DNA of 64,000 nt, taken from positions 89,600 to 153,599 of the forward strand of contig NZ_JASITA010000003.1 in NCBI RefSeq assembly GCF_030063415.1, given 5' to 3'. The position numbers were made by a program, and so were the translations under genes. The notes under the pieces are model-generated. The model had not been told where the DNA came from. It was given only the letters and a program-made list of their open reading frames with translations, and ran no database searches. Position 1 is the stretch's first letter, and the number at the start of each line of letters is the position of its first letter. The DNA comes from Streptomyces sp. H27-C3. Its GTDB lineage: Bacteria; Actinomycetota; Actinomycetes; Streptomycetales; Streptomycetaceae. Below are positions 1 through 8,649 of the stretch, piece after piece.

Positions 1-2
1 TC

Positions 3-872
3 GACATGAACGCCACGGGCATGTCCCAGTCGGGCCGTACCGAGGCGCTCAAGCAGCACAAGGGCAACCTCGACAACATCGAGACCAGCTTCATCCGGTA
101 CGTCGACATCGCCACCAAGGTCGCGCCGTTCAACAACATCGACTGCCGCAAGGCGGTCCTGTACGCGGCCGACTACAAGTCGATGCAGGACGTCCGCGGC
201 GGCCCGCAGGCCGGCGGCGAGATCGCCACGAACATGCTGCCCAAGTCCATCAAGGGCACGGACGACTACGACCCGTACGGCATCCTCGCCCGCAAGGGCA
301 AGCCGGACGTGGCCAAGGCCAAGGACGCGCTCAAGAAGTGCGGCAAGCCTGCCGGCTTCTCCACCGTGATCAGCGCCCGTAGCAACAACCCGGGCGAGGT
401 CCAGGTCGCCGAGGCGCTCCAGCAGTCGCTGAAGGCCGTCGGCATCAAGGCCGAGGTCGACCCGATCGACGGCGCCGAGTCCTCCAGCATCACCGGTTCC
501 CCCGCCGTCGTGAAGAAGCGCGGCTACGGCCTGGTCATGACCGGCTGGGGCCCCGACTTCGCGACCGGTCAGGGCTTCTCGCAGCCGCTGATCGACGGCC
601 GCTTCATCGAGCCGAACGGCAACTACAACGTCTCCGAGACGAACGACCCGAAGATCAACAAGCTCTTCGACGACGCGCTCAAGGAGACCGACCCCGACGC
701 GGCCGGTGAGATCTACAAGAAGATCAACCACACCACCTCGGACCTCGCTGCCCAGATGCCCTTCATCTACGAGAAGAACTTCACCTGGCGCAGCTCGCGA
801 CTGACGAACGCTTACTCCACCGCGGCCTACAACGGCCGTTACGACTACGTGTCGCTCGGTGTCGTCAAGTAG
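3..872 (+). CDS. ABC transporter substrate-binding protein, family 5 (C-terminal part)
   Basis: C-terminal 289 residues of a peptide/nickel-type solute-binding protein; the gene begins before the window. The reading frame is open from the first bases. The preserved part has the usual late-lobe features of DppA/OppA proteins: a stretch on consecutive prime positions (YADYK, GILARKGKPDVAKAKDAL), a GWGPDF motif and a terminal segment ending YDYVSLGVVK. It would be a lipid-anchored extracytoplasmic receptor. The permease and two ATPases follow on the same strand; in Streptomyces clusters of this kind the second permease often precedes the binding protein, which would explain why only one permease is seen here. 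Family assignment is firm, substrate is not. Confidence 0.88.
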   Translation, partial: DMNATGMSQSGRTEALKQHKGNLDNIETSFIRYVDIATKVAPFNNIDCRKAVLYAADYKSMQDVRGGPQAGGEIATNMLPKSIKGTDDYDPYGILARKGKPDVAKAKDALKKCGKPAGFSTVISARSNNPGEVQVAEALQQSLKAVGIKAEVDPIDGAESSSITGSPAVVKKRGYGLVMTGWGPDFATGQGFSQPLIDGRFIEPNGNYNVSETNDPKINKLFDDALKETDPDAAGEIYKKINHTTSDLAAQMPFIYEKNFTWRSSRLTNAYSTAAYNGRYDYVSLGVVK

Positions 873-950
873 CACCCCCAGCACGGACGAGTCACCCCCA
901 CCATCGCCCAACCCGCCAGTCCCGAAGGGCAGGTGATGGCCGCGGGCGGC

Positions 951-986
951 GGCCCGGGACCCCCGTAATCCGGGGGCTTCCGGGCC
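951..986 (+). terminator. Intercistronic stem-loop between binding protein and permease
   Basis: Two stacked stems are visible: GGCCCGG (951-957) pairs with CCGGGCC (980-986), and CCCCCG (960-965) pairs with CGGGGG (971-976) around a 5-nt loop. There is no T-run. A hairpin in this place in binding-protein operons usually protects or partly terminates the upstream message so that the receptor is made in excess over the membrane parts; that role is inference. Confidence 0.55.
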
Positions 987-1004
987 GTCGCCGGGCCGCG
1001 CACA

Positions 1005-2003
1005 GTGCTTTCTTACGTCATCCGGCGCTTGTTCGCCGTCGCCATGATGCTGCTGGTCGTCACGCTGACGACCTTTGCCATCTTCTTCGTACTCCCGAAA
1101 TGGGCCGGGTCCGACCCCGCGCTCCTGTTCGTCGGCAAGCAGTCGGACCCCGCGGCCATCGAGGGCATCCGGCAGAAGCTGGGGCTCGCCGATCCGGTCC
1201 TGGTGCAGTTCTGGCACTTCGTCCAGGGTCTGTTCGCCGGGCGGGAGTATGCCAACGGCCCGGATGTCACGCAGTGCCCCGCACCGTGCTTCGGCTACTC
1301 CTTCCGTACCGAGCAGGCCGTGTGGCCCCAGCTGACCGAGGCCATCCCGGTCACGCTCTCGCTCGCCGCGGGCGCGTGCTTCCTGTGGCTCGTGGGCGGT
1401 GTCTCCACCGGTGTGGTGTCCGCACTGCGCCGCGGCAGCCTGTGGGACCGCGCGGCCATGACCATCGCCCTGGCCGGCGTCTCGCTTCCCATCTACTTCA
1501 CCGGTCTGCTCTCGCTGGCCATCTTCAGCTACCAGCTGGACTGGATCAGCGGCGAGTTCAAGTCACTGGGCGACGATCCCGCCCAGTGGTTCCAGAGTCT
1601 GATCCTGCCCTGGATCACCCTCGCCTTCCTGTACGCGGCGATGTACGCCCGCCTCACGCGGGCCACCATGCTGGAGATCATGGGCGAGGACTACATCAGG
1701 ACCGCCCGCGCCAAGGGACTTCGAGAACCGGTCGTCATCAGACGGCACGCGATGCGTTCCACCTGGACCCCGATCCTGACCCTGTTGGGTCTGGACCTGG
1801 GTGCGCTGCTCGGTGGCGCGATCCTCACCGAGACCACGTACAACCTGCCGGGACTCGGGCGGCTCGCGGTCGACGCGATCAGCCAGAAGGACCTGCCGGT
1901 GATCCTCGGAGTCACGCTGATCGCCGCGCTGTTCATCGTCCTGGCCAGCCTCATCGTGGACCTTCTGTACGCCGTCATCGACCCGCGAGTGAGGCTCGGA
2001 TGA
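1005..2003 (+). CDS. Oligopeptide ABC transporter permease (DppB-type)
   Basis: 332-residue inner-membrane permease starting at GTG 1005. It opens with the typical DppB N-terminus (MLSYVIRRLFAVAMM followed by a first membrane helix), has about six membrane segments, and carries the EAA-type cytoplasmic loop that contacts the ATPases (DYIRTARAKGL, roughly residues 228-238). The end ([11 protein letters not shown]) is standard for the family. Its stop overlaps the start of the following ATPase gene by four bases (ATGA at 2000), so the two are translationally coupled. A long N-terminal periplasmic insert with two cysteines (TQCPAPCFGY) lies before the second membrane helix. Confidence 0.93.
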   Translation: MLSYVIRRLFAVAMMLLVVTLTTFAIFFVLPKWAGSDPALLFVGKQSDPAAIEGIRQKLGLADPVLVQFWHFVQGLFAGREYANGPDVTQCPAPCFGYSFRTEQAVWPQLTEAIPVTLSLAAGACFLWLVGGVSTGVVSALRRGSLWDRAAMTIALAGVSLPIYFTGLLSLAIFSYQLDWISGEFKSLGDDPAQWFQSLILPWITLAFLYAAMYARLTRATMLEIMGEDYIRTARAKGLREPVVIRRHAMRSTWTPILTLLGLDLGALLGGAILTETTYNLPGLGRLAVDAISQKDLPVILGVTLIAALFIVLASLIVDLLYAVIDPRVRLG

Positions 2004-3136
2004 CCGATCTCAACAAGCCCGCCCCCGCAGATCTCGCTGTGACGGGCACCGCGCTCGGCGAGCCCGCCGCGGTCGGCTCTCCCGCCCCCACCTCCTTCCT
2101 CGAAGTGCGGGACCTGAAGGTGCACTTCCCCACCGACGACGGTCTCGTCAAGTCGGTGGACGGCCTCTCGTTCCAGCTGGAGAAGGGCAAGACCCTCGGC
2201 ATCGTGGGCGAGTCCGGCTCCGGCAAGTCGGTGACCTCACTCGGCATCATGGGCCTGCACACCGTCGGCCAGTACGGCCGGCGCAAGGCGCGGATCTCCG
2301 GCGAGATCTGGCTGGACGGCAAGGAACTGCTCACCGCCGACCCGGACGACGTACGCAAGCTGCGCGGCCGGGAAATCTCGATGATCTTCCAGGACCCGCT
2401 GTCGGCCCTGCACCCGTACTACACGATCGGTTACCAGATCGTGGAGGCGTACCGCATCCACAACAAGGTCGACAAGAAGGCCGCCAAGCGGCGTGCAATC
2501 GAACTGCTCGACCGGGTCGGCATTCCGCAGCCCGACAAGCGCTTCGACGGCTATCCGCACGAGTTCTCCGGCGGTATGCGCCAGCGCGCGATGATCGCGA
2601 TGGCGCTGGTCAACAACCCCGAGCTGCTCATCGCCGACGAGCCGACGACCGCCCTGGACGTCACCGTCCAGGCGCAGATCCTGGACCTGATCCGGGATCT
2701 GCAGAAGGAGTTCGGCTCGGCGGTCATCATCATCACCCACGACCTGGGTGTCGTCGCCGAGCTGTCCGACGACATCCTGGTGATGTACGGCGGCCGGTGC
2801 GTGGAGCGCGGTCCGGCGGACAAGGTCTTCTACGAGCCCCAGCATCCGTACACCTGGGGCCTGCTGGGCTCGATGCCGCGCATCGACCGGGACCAGACCG
2901 AGCGCCTCATCCCGGTCAAGGGTTCGCCGCCCAGCCTGATCAACATCCCGAGTGGCTGCGCCTTCCACCCGCGCTGCCCCTACGCGGACGTGCCCAAGGG
3001 CGGGATCACCCGCACCGAGCGGCCCGAGCTCAAGGTGCTGGCCGGACAGGAGGGCAAGCGGCACCACTCCGCCTGCCACATGTCGGCGGAGGACCGGACG
3101 CGGATCTGGACCGAAGAGATTGCGCCCAAGCTGTGA
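2000..3136 (+). CDS. Oligopeptide ABC transporter ATP-binding protein (DppD-type)
   Basis: 378-residue ATPase powering the importer. Walker A GESGSGKS lies near residue 70, the Q-loop in [11 protein letters not shown] near 132, the ABC signature SGGMRQR near 190, Walker [11 protein letters not shown] near 211 and the switch histidine in ITHDLG near 247. The C-terminal oligopeptide/dipeptide extension with cysteines ([11 protein letters not shown]) is present, as in DppD and OppD. An Ala/Pro-rich N-terminal segment of about 30 residues precedes the fold. It begins inside the permease stop codon and is followed after 65 bp by the second ATPase. Confidence 0.94.
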   Translation: MTDLNKPAPADLAVTGTALGEPAAVGSPAPTSFLEVRDLKVHFPTDDGLVKSVDGLSFQLEKGKTLGIVGESGSGKSVTSLGIMGLHTVGQYGRRKARISGEIWLDGKELLTADPDDVRKLRGREISMIFQDPLSALHPYYTIGYQIVEAYRIHNKVDKKAAKRRAIELLDRVGIPQPDKRFDGYPHEFSGGMRQRAMIAMALVNNPELLIADEPTTALDVTVQAQILDLIRDLQKEFGSAVIIITHDLGVVAELSDDILVMYGGRCVERGPADKVFYEPQHPYTWGLLGSMPRIDRDQTERLIPVKGSPPSLINIPSGCAFHPRCPYADVPKGGITRTERPELKVLAGQEGKRHHSACHMSAEDRTRIWTEEIAPKL

Positions 3137-3201
3137 GCACTGCGTCTTCCCGGGGGACAACCCCCGGACCCCCGGCCGGAAAAGACCCCAAGGATCCAGC
3201 G

Positions 3202-4386
3202 ATGCCGAATCCGGAGAAGGCCATCTCATCGCCTGAGCCCCTGCTCAAGGTGAGCGGGCTGGTGAAGCACTTCCCCATCAAGAAGGGGCTTCTCCAGCGC
3301 CAGGTCGGCGCCGTCCAGGCCGTCGACGGACTCGACTTCGACGTACGCCCGGGGGAGACCCTCGGCATTGTCGGTGAGTCGGGCTGCGGCAAGTCGACGA
3401 TGGGGCGGCTGATCACCCGGCTGCTCGAACCGACCAGCGGGAAGATCGAGTTCGAGGGCCAGGACATCACCCACCTGGGCACCGGGAAGATGCGTCCGCT
3501 GCGCCGCGACGTACAGATGATCTTCCAGGACCCGTACTCCTCGCTGAACCCGCGCCACACGGTCGGCACGATCATCAGCGCGCCGTTCAAGCTCCAGGGC
3601 ATCGAGCCCACGGGCGGCGTGAAGAAGGAGGTCCAGGCCCTCCTGGACCGCGTCGGGCTCAACCCCGAGCACTACAACCGCTATCCGCACGAGTTCTCCG
3701 GCGGCCAGCGCCAGCGCATCGGCATCGCCCGCGCGCTCGCGCTCAAGCCCAAGCTCGTGGTGGCGGACGAGCCGGTCTCGGCGCTCGATGTGTCCATCCA
3801 GGCGCAGGTCGTGAACCTGCTGGACGACCTCCAGCAGGAGATGGGCCTGACGTATGTGATCATCGCGCACGACCTGTCGGTCATCCGGCACGTCTCGGAC
3901 CGCATCGCGGTGATGTACCTCGGCAAGATCGTGGAGATCGCGGACCGCAGGGCGCTGTACGAGTCGCCGATGCACCCGTACTCCAAGGCGCTGCTGTCCG
4001 CCGTCCCGGTGCCGGACCCGCGCAGTAAGGGCAAGCGTGAGCGCATTCTGCTCACGGGCGACGTGCCCTCGCCGATCTCGCCGCCTTCGGGCTGCCGGTT
4101 CCACACGCGGTGCTGGAAGGCGACCGAGGTGTGCAAGACCACGGAGCCGCCGCTGGTGGCCCTGAAGACCGGTCACCAGGTGGCCTGCCACCACCCGGAG
4201 AACGCACCCGACCAGGCGCCCGAGTCCACGATCCTGGAGACCGCCCGCGAGGCGGTCGTGCTGGTCGACGCGACGCCGGCGGCGACCGCGCACGCGCAGG
4301 CCCCGGACGCGGAGGCTCCGGCCACTTCGGCCACCGAGGGCGACGCGACGTCGCCCGAGAGCACGAAGGACATCGGCAAGGAATAG
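3202..4386 (+). CDS. Oligopeptide ABC transporter ATP-binding protein (DppF-type)
   Basis: 394-residue partner ATPase. Walker A GESGCGKST is near residue 58, signature SGGQRQR near 166, Walker B VADEPVSALD near 187, and the C-terminal region carries the PSGCRFHTRC motif of the family. I chose ATG 3202 because AAGGA lies 7 nt upstream; an in-frame GTG at 3133 overlapping the previous stop (GTGA) is an alternative that would add 23 residues. The last 60 residues or so are an Ala/Glu/Thr-rich tail that is not part of the ABC fold and looks disordered. It completes the importer operon. Confidence 0.92.
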   Translation: MPNPEKAISSPEPLLKVSGLVKHFPIKKGLLQRQVGAVQAVDGLDFDVRPGETLGIVGESGCGKSTMGRLITRLLEPTSGKIEFEGQDITHLGTGKMRPLRRDVQMIFQDPYSSLNPRHTVGTIISAPFKLQGIEPTGGVKKEVQALLDRVGLNPEHYNRYPHEFSGGQRQRIGIARALALKPKLVVADEPVSALDVSIQAQVVNLLDDLQQEMGLTYVIIAHDLSVIRHVSDRIAVMYLGKIVEIADRRALYESPMHPYSKALLSAVPVPDPRSKGKRERILLTGDVPSPISPPSGCRFHTRCWKATEVCKTTEPPLVALKTGHQVACHHPENAPDQAPESTILETAREAVVLVDATPAATAHAQAPDAEAPATSATEGDATSPESTKDIGKE

Positions 4387-4404
4387 AGGCGGCACACTGA
4401 GCCG

Positions 4405-5079
4405 GTGTTCCACGAACTCTTCACGCCCTCCGTCCAGCACGCCCTCGACATCGTCGGGATCTTCGTCTTCGCGATCTCCGGCGCACTGCTCGCCGTACGC
4501 AAGAACTTTGACGTCTTCGGCATCGCGGTACTCGCAGAGGTCACGGCGCTGGGCGGAGGGCTGTTCCGCGACCTGATCATCGGGGCCGTCCCCCCGGCGG
4601 CCTTCACCGACCTCGGGTACTTCACCACCCCGCTCATCGCGGCGGCCCTGGTCTTCTTCCTGCACCCCGAGGTGGAGCGCATCCAGGGCTCGGTCCAGGC
4701 GTTCGACGCGGCGGGGCTCGGGCTGTTCTGCGTCACGGGCACCACCAAGGCGTACGACTACGGGCTCGGCCTCACCGCGTCCGCCGCGCTGGGGCTTGCG
4801 ACCGCGGTCGGCGGCGGTGTGCTGCGTGACGTACTCGCCAATGAAGTGCCCTCGCTGCTGCGCTGGGACCGTGACCTGTACGCCGTCCCGGCGATCGTCG
4901 GGGCCGCGATGGTCGCGCTGTGCATCCGCTTCGACATGCTCAACGCGGCGACCAGCGGGCTCGCGGTCATCACCGCCTTCGCTCTGCGGCTGCTCGCGCT
5001 GCACTACCACTGGCGGGCCCCACGCGCCTGGAACCGTTCATCGGCGAAGGCCGAGGAGCAAGAAAAAGCTACCGCTTAG
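4405..5079 (+). CDS. TRIC-like / UPF0126 membrane protein (YicG family)
   Basis: 224-residue membrane protein made of two similar three-helix units. Each unit carries the family's glycine motif followed by Arg-Asp: ALGGGLFRD near residue 52 and AVGGGVLRD near residue 138. Proteins of this family form trimeric potassium-permeable channels related to the animal TRIC channels. It starts at GTG 4405, only 18 bp after the ABC operon, with a weak ribosome site, and may be co-transcribed with it. The specific physiological role in actinobacteria is not known to me. Confidence 0.85.
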   Translation: MFHELFTPSVQHALDIVGIFVFAISGALLAVRKNFDVFGIAVLAEVTALGGGLFRDLIIGAVPPAAFTDLGYFTTPLIAAALVFFLHPEVERIQGSVQAFDAAGLGLFCVTGTTKAYDYGLGLTASAALGLATAVGGGVLRDVLANEVPSLLRWDRDLYAVPAIVGAAMVALCIRFDMLNAATSGLAVITAFALRLLALHYHWRAPRAWNRSSAKAEEQEKATA

Positions 5080-5105
5080 TAGGGTCTCGGTGTACCCTGC
5101 GTTCC

Positions 5106-5981
5106 ATGGCACAGGCATCCATCGGGGACAGCGAGTTCGACCGCGACACCGCCGTTTCCCCGCGCGCACCGGGCGTCTACGACGCGGAGCTCTCCGCGGG
5201 CTGGACGATCATCCACGCGGTCAACGGCGGGTACCTCCTCGCGCTGCTCGGCCGCGCGCTCGGCGACGCCCTGCCGCACTCCGACCCGTTCACGGTCTCG
5301 GCGCACTACCTCACGCCGTCCGTGCCGGGCAAGGCGGTCATCCGTACCGAGGTGGTCCGCGCCGGACGCACCCTCTCCACCGGCCAGGCCTCCCTCTTCC
5401 AGTACGGCGACGACGGCGCCGAGGTCGAGCGGATCCGGGTGCTGGCCTCCTACGGCGACCTGGACGCCCTTCCCGACGACGTACGGACGACGGCCGAGCC
5501 GCCCCTCCTGCCGCCGTACGACCAGTGCCTGGGCACCGGCGACGGCCCGAGCGTCATACCCGGCAGCTCGGCGATCACCGAGCGGCTCGACATCAGGCTC
5601 GACCCGGCCACCGTCGGCTGGGCGGTCGGCGCACCCTCGGGCAAGGGCGAGATGCGCGGCTGGTTCGGCCTCGCCGACGGTCGCGACGCCGACCCGCTCT
5701 CGCTGCTGCTCACGGTCGACGCCCTGCCGCCGACCTCCTTCGAGCTGGGGCTCAAGGGCTGGACGCCGACCGTCGAGCTCACCACCCACATCCGCTGCCG
5801 CCCCGCGCCGGGCCCGCTGCGCGTCTCCATCACCACCCGCAACCTCGCGGGCGGCTTCCTGGAGGAGGACGCGGAGGTCTGGGACAGCGCGGGCCGTCTC
5901 GTCGCCCAGTCACGGCAGTTGGCGCGGGCGCCGAGGTCGGCCGGGCCCGGCTGCGCAAGGTCGTCGTCACCGAGAACGTGA
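5106..5981 (+). CDS. Acyl-CoA thioesterase-like (hot-dog) protein with altered C-terminus
   Basis: 291-residue protein with two hot-dog domains as in TesB-like thioesterases: an early NGGYLLALLGRAL segment near residue 40 and a second domain with the ELGLKGWTPTVELTTHIRC strand near residue 220. Start ATG 5106. The recognisable fold ends near AQSRQLARAPR (about 5940); the last 13 residues are read out of frame through sequence that belongs to a DUF2382 gene, so the natural stop seems to have been lost in a deletion. The terminal TGA at 5979-5981 overlaps a GTG (5978) that is in the DUF2382 frame. Catalytic competence is probably unaffected because the fold is complete; substrate unknown. Confidence 0.78.
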   Translation: MAQASIGDSEFDRDTAVSPRAPGVYDAELSAGWTIIHAVNGGYLLALLGRALGDALPHSDPFTVSAHYLTPSVPGKAVIRTEVVRAGRTLSTGQASLFQYGDDGAEVERIRVLASYGDLDALPDDVRTTAEPPLLPPYDQCLGTGDGPSVIPGSSAITERLDIRLDPATVGWAVGAPSGKGEMRGWFGLADGRDADPLSLLLTVDALPPTSFELGLKGWTPTVELTTHIRCRPAPGPLRVSITTRNLAGGFLEEDAEVWDSAGRLVAQSRQLARAPRSAGPGCARSSSPRT

Positions 5982-6280
5982 CCAAGACCGTGCCGGTCTC
6001 CCACGAGGAGGTTCGGGTCGTCCATGAGCCCATCACGGCCGCCGACCGGCCCGCGCGCGGTGCGCGCATCCAGGAGGACGAGACCGAGGTGATTCTGCAC
6101 GCCGAACGGCCCGTCGTCCGCAAGGAGACCGTCGGCGTCGAGCGCGTGCGCCTGGAGACCGACAAGGTCACCGAGCAGCGGGAAGTCTCCGAGGACGTCC
6201 GCAAGGAAGAGATCCGGTGCGACACGGACGAGGGCCCGGGCAGGGACGGTCGCGGCGGCGAGCGCGGCCTCAGCCGCTGA
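5925..6280 (+). pseudogene. 3' remnant of a DUF2382 (YsnF/AvaK domain) gene
   Basis: In the frame +1 relative to the thioesterase, an open stretch encodes GRARLRKVVVTENVTKTVPVSHEEVRV-like sequence (given here only in part), then PVVRKETVGVERVRLETDKV and a charged end. This is the conserved stress-related DUF2382 domain, which in Streptomyces normally follows a PRC-barrel domain. Here the barrel and the start codon are missing and the domain begins inside the thioesterase 3' end. A GTG at 5978, overlapping the thioesterase stop as GTGA, could allow coupled translation of about 100 residues, so the remnant may still be expressed. Boundaries of the breakpoint are approximate. Confidence 0.72.
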
Positions 6281-6300
6281 CCCGGTCCCACCCGTCACAC

Positions 6301-6340
6301 CCGCCGCCGCCAGGACGGACTTCCGTCCGGGCGGCGGCGT
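6301..6340 (+). terminator. GC-rich hairpin after the DUF2382 remnant
   Basis: GCCGCCGCC at about 6303-6311 pairs with GGCGGCGGC at about 6330-6338, with an inner GGACGGA/TCCGTCC-like stem across a short loop. It sits 20 bp after the remnant's stop and is probably the original terminator of the lost gene. No T-run follows, as is usual in Streptomyces. Confidence 0.6.
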
Positions 6341-6378
6341 CTTGCCGCCGTCGCCGGATTTTCGCGGAGGATGGCGCC

Positions 6379-7731
6379 GTGAAATCAGACCGGCTGCTCT
6401 CGATCCTGCTGCTGCTCCAGACCCGCGGTCTGGTCCCCGCCGCGGACCTCGCCGAGCGGCTCGAAGTGTCCGTACGCACCATCTACCGCGACATCGAGTC
6501 GCTGTCCGCCTCGGGCGTCCCGGTGTACGCGGAGCGCGGGCGGCACGGCGGGATCGCGCTGCTGCCCGGGTTCCGCACCGAGGTGACGGGGCTGACCAAC
6601 GACGAGTCGCGGGCCCTGTTCGTGCTGGCCGCGCAGGGGGTGCACGCCGCGCTCGGGCTCGACGAGGCACTCGGCTCCGCGATGCGCAAGGTGCTGGTCG
6701 CGCTGCCCGAACCGCACCGGCCCGCCGCCGAACTCACCAGCAGGCGCATCCTGATCGACCCGGTGCGCCGGCTGAGCGCACCACAGCCCGCGGTCGACCT
6801 GGCCCAGCTGCACGCGGCGGTCTTCACGGACCGCCGGCTGCTGCTGCGCTACCGGCACAGTGGCGGGGACGAGGTACGGACGTACACCGTTGATCCCTAC
6901 GGGCTCGTGGTGAAGGCGGGCGTCTGGTACCTCGTCGCGGACCACGAGTCGCAGCCCAGGCTCTTCCGCGCCGACCGCGTGCGCGAGGCCACGCTCACCG
7001 ACGCGGCGGCCGAGCGGCGGGCCGGGGTGGAACTGGCCGACGTGTGGGAGGCGCTGCGGCGCCGGGTGGAGGAACGCGCCGCCGGGGTGCGGGTGCGCGG
7101 CCGGGTGCGACTGTCGCGCCTGGAGCTGTTCGTAAGGGTCCAGGCGGCGCACTTGGTGGCGGAACCCGTGCTGGAGGCGGCGGGGGAGTGGGCGGGCGTC
7201 GAGCTGGCCTTCGGATCGGTCCCGGAGGCGTGTGCGCTGCTGCTGGGCTTCGGGGCGAATGTGGAGGTGCTGTCCCCGCGAGAGCTGTGGGAGGAGCTGG
7301 CACGCGCGGCGGAGGCGGTCGTGGGGCTGTACGGGGGCGGGGACAGGGGGGCCCGTGGCATGGATGGGGGCGGGGGCGGTCGGGGCGAGGGTGTGTACGG
7401 CGGCGGGGGCGGTGACGATGTGTACGCCCCTGAGGGCGGTGGCGGTGTGTACGGCGCCGGGTGTGGTCGCGGTGGCGATGCGTACGTCGCCGGGGCGGGG
7501 CCGGAGTTCGGCGGCGCCGGTGGCGAGTGGGGCCCCGGGGTCGGTCCGGCCGCCGGTGGTGAGGGTGGTGGCTGGGAGGGGCCGGTCGGCGATGACGGTG
7601 ACGGCTGGGGCCGCCCGGCGGACGGCCATGACGACTGGGGCGGTCCCATGGACGGCGGCGGTGCCTGGGGCGGCCCGGGCGACGGCGGTGGCCGTGGCTG
7701 GGTCGGTCCGGCCGGTGGCGGTCGTCGCTGA
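6379..7731 (+). CDS. HTH/WYL transcriptional regulator with a 132-residue Gly-rich tail
   Basis: 450-residue regulator of the YafY type. Residues 1-60 form the winged helix (LAERLEVSVRTIYRDIESL), and a WYL-like ligand domain follows (VDPYGLVVKAGVWYLVADHES near residue 172, then LFRADRVREATL). Start GTG 6379 has GGAGG 8 nt upstream. The normal family length is reached near residue 318 (VVGLYG); from there to the stop the protein is a low-complexity tail, about half glycine, with spaced Tyr (GVYGGG, DDVYAP, GGVYGAG) and then Trp repeats (GWEGPVG, GWGRPAD, DWGGPMD, AWGGPGD). Such tails are not part of WYL proteins I know. The reading frame is uninterrupted, and the tail may be a frameshift product over Gly-coding GC-rich DNA, but its periodic aromatic residues argue against pure drift. 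Targets unknown. Confidence 0.82.
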   Translation: MKSDRLLSILLLLQTRGLVPAADLAERLEVSVRTIYRDIESLSASGVPVYAERGRHGGIALLPGFRTEVTGLTNDESRALFVLAAQGVHAALGLDEALGSAMRKVLVALPEPHRPAAELTSRRILIDPVRRLSAPQPAVDLAQLHAAVFTDRRLLLRYRHSGGDEVRTYTVDPYGLVVKAGVWYLVADHESQPRLFRADRVREATLTDAAAERRAGVELADVWEALRRRVEERAAGVRVRGRVRLSRLELFVRVQAAHLVAEPVLEAAGEWAGVELAFGSVPEACALLLGFGANVEVLSPRELWEELARAAEAVVGLYGGGDRGARGMDGGGGGRGEGVYGGGGGDDVYAPEGGGGVYGAGCGRGGDAYVAGAGPEFGGAGGEWGPGVGPAAGGEGGGWEGPVGDDGDGWGRPADGHDDWGGPMDGGGAWGGPGDGGGRGWVGPAGGGRR

Positions 7732-7760
7732 GCCGGTCCGGCCCCGTGGCGGGGGCCTGG

Positions 7761-8387
7761 TCAGTCGAGCCAGTGGCGGCGGCCGAGGCTGACCAGGCGC
7801 AGCTGGCGGCGGGCCAGCGAGGCGGCGGCCTCGATCTGCTCATCGCCGCCCTCCTCCGCCTCCAGGAACGCGGAGGCCGTCATCACCATGTGGTCGACGT
7901 ACACATGTGCCAGCATCCGCAGATCGTCCTCGCTCCAGCCCGCGAAGCCGGGCGCCGCGGCCAGGGCGGCCGTCACCTCCTCGACGAAGAGCCGCAGTTG
8001 CTCGCCGATCGCCGTGCGCACCGGCTCGACACCGCCGTGCCGTTCGCGGGCGACGAAACGGACATGGGCGGGGTGCGCGTGCACATGGCGGGCGATGAGG
8101 CCGACGGTGCTGTCGATGCGCTCCTCGCTGTCGCCGGTCGCGGCAAGGGCCGCGCGGATCATCCCGTGCAGGCTGCCCAGGGCCTCATCGACCAGTGCGA
8201 CGCCGAGGTCGGCCGTGTCCCTGAAGTGCCGGTAGAACGCGGTGGGGGCCACGCCGACGGCCCGGGTCACCTCGCGCAGGCCAAGGCTGCTGAGGCTCTG
8301 GTGTTCGAGCAGGACCAGTGCCGCGTCCAGCAGGGACTGGCGGGTCCGCTGCTTCTGGGCCTGGCGGGCGCCGACGATGTGACTCAT
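7761..8387 (-). CDS. TetR family transcriptional regulator
   Basis: 208-residue repressor. The N-terminal helix-turn-helix is clear (LLDAALVLLEHQSLSSLGLREVTRAVGVAP, quoted only in outline, then TAFYRHFRDTADLG). The C-terminal ligand domain has the motif HVYVDHMVMTASAFLEAEEG. I start at ATG 8387 (MSHIVGARQAQKQRTR); an in-frame start 39 bp upstream is less likely because it would run through the probable operator. It ends 29 bp from the WYL gene, convergent. It is divergent from two small membrane-protein genes, which are its most likely targets. Related regulators respond to fatty acyl-CoA or lipids, but this one is unassigned. Confidence 0.9.
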   Translation of the reverse strand: MSHIVGARQAQKQRTRQSLLDAALVLLEHQSLSSLGLREVTRAVGVAPTAFYRHFRDTADLGVALVDEALGSLHGMIRAALAATGDSEERIDSTVGLIARHVHAHPAHVRFVARERHGGVEPVRTAIGEQLRLFVEEVTAALAAAPGFAGWSEDDLRMLAHVYVDHMVMTASAFLEAEEGGDEQIEAAASLARRQLRLVSLGRRHWLD

Positions 8388-8477
8388 GGCATTCAGTAAA
8401 CAACCGTTCTCTGCGTGTGGAAACACTAGACTGGGCAGTCAGTTAACAGTCGTACTCCCGATTCTGAGAGGCTTCAC
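8388..8477. promoter_or_regulatory. Divergent promoter region with candidate TetR operator
   Basis: The 90 bp between the TetR gene and the first small membrane gene are AT-richer than their surroundings. GACTGGGCAGTC at 8429-8440 is a perfect inverted repeat (arms of 5, spacer of 2), immediately followed by AGTTAACAGT at 8441-8450, itself nearly palindromic. The region matches the usual position of a TetR autoregulatory site. The assignment is inference from position and symmetry. Confidence 0.5.
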
Positions 8478-8642
8478 ATGATCATCCTCGTGGTCGCCCT
8501 GCTTCTGCTTGGGGTCGCGCTGGGACCGGTGGCCCACGTCCCGCTCCCGGTGACCCTTGTCGCCGCCGCTGCCATCTGCGGCTGGCTGCTCGTGTTCACC
8601 GCCCGTGAGCGTCATGGGCGCCGATCCACCCGAAGGAGCTGA
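8478..8642 (+). CDS. Small membrane protein, 54 residues
   Basis: A short open frame starting at ATG 8478, 8 nt after GAGAGG. It encodes two hydrophobic stretches (MIILVVALLLLGVALG and LVAAAAICGWLLVF) followed by a basic end (TARERHGRRSTRRS), so it is predicted to be a two-helix membrane peptide with a cytoplasmic positive tail. Codon third positions are strongly GC. The ribosome site of the next gene (AAGGAG at 8633) lies inside its last codons, indicating an operon. I do not recognise the family. Confidence 0.62.
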   Translation: MIILVVALLLLGVALGPVAHVPLPVTLVAAAAICGWLLVFTARERHGRRSTRRS

Positions 8643-8649
8643 CCGCGCC

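Noticed and set aside
1005..4386. Broken oligopeptide transporter lacking its DppC permease
   Set aside because: Gene order in Streptomyces often puts the second permease before the binding protein, which lies outside the window on the left. There is no remnant between the genes seen.
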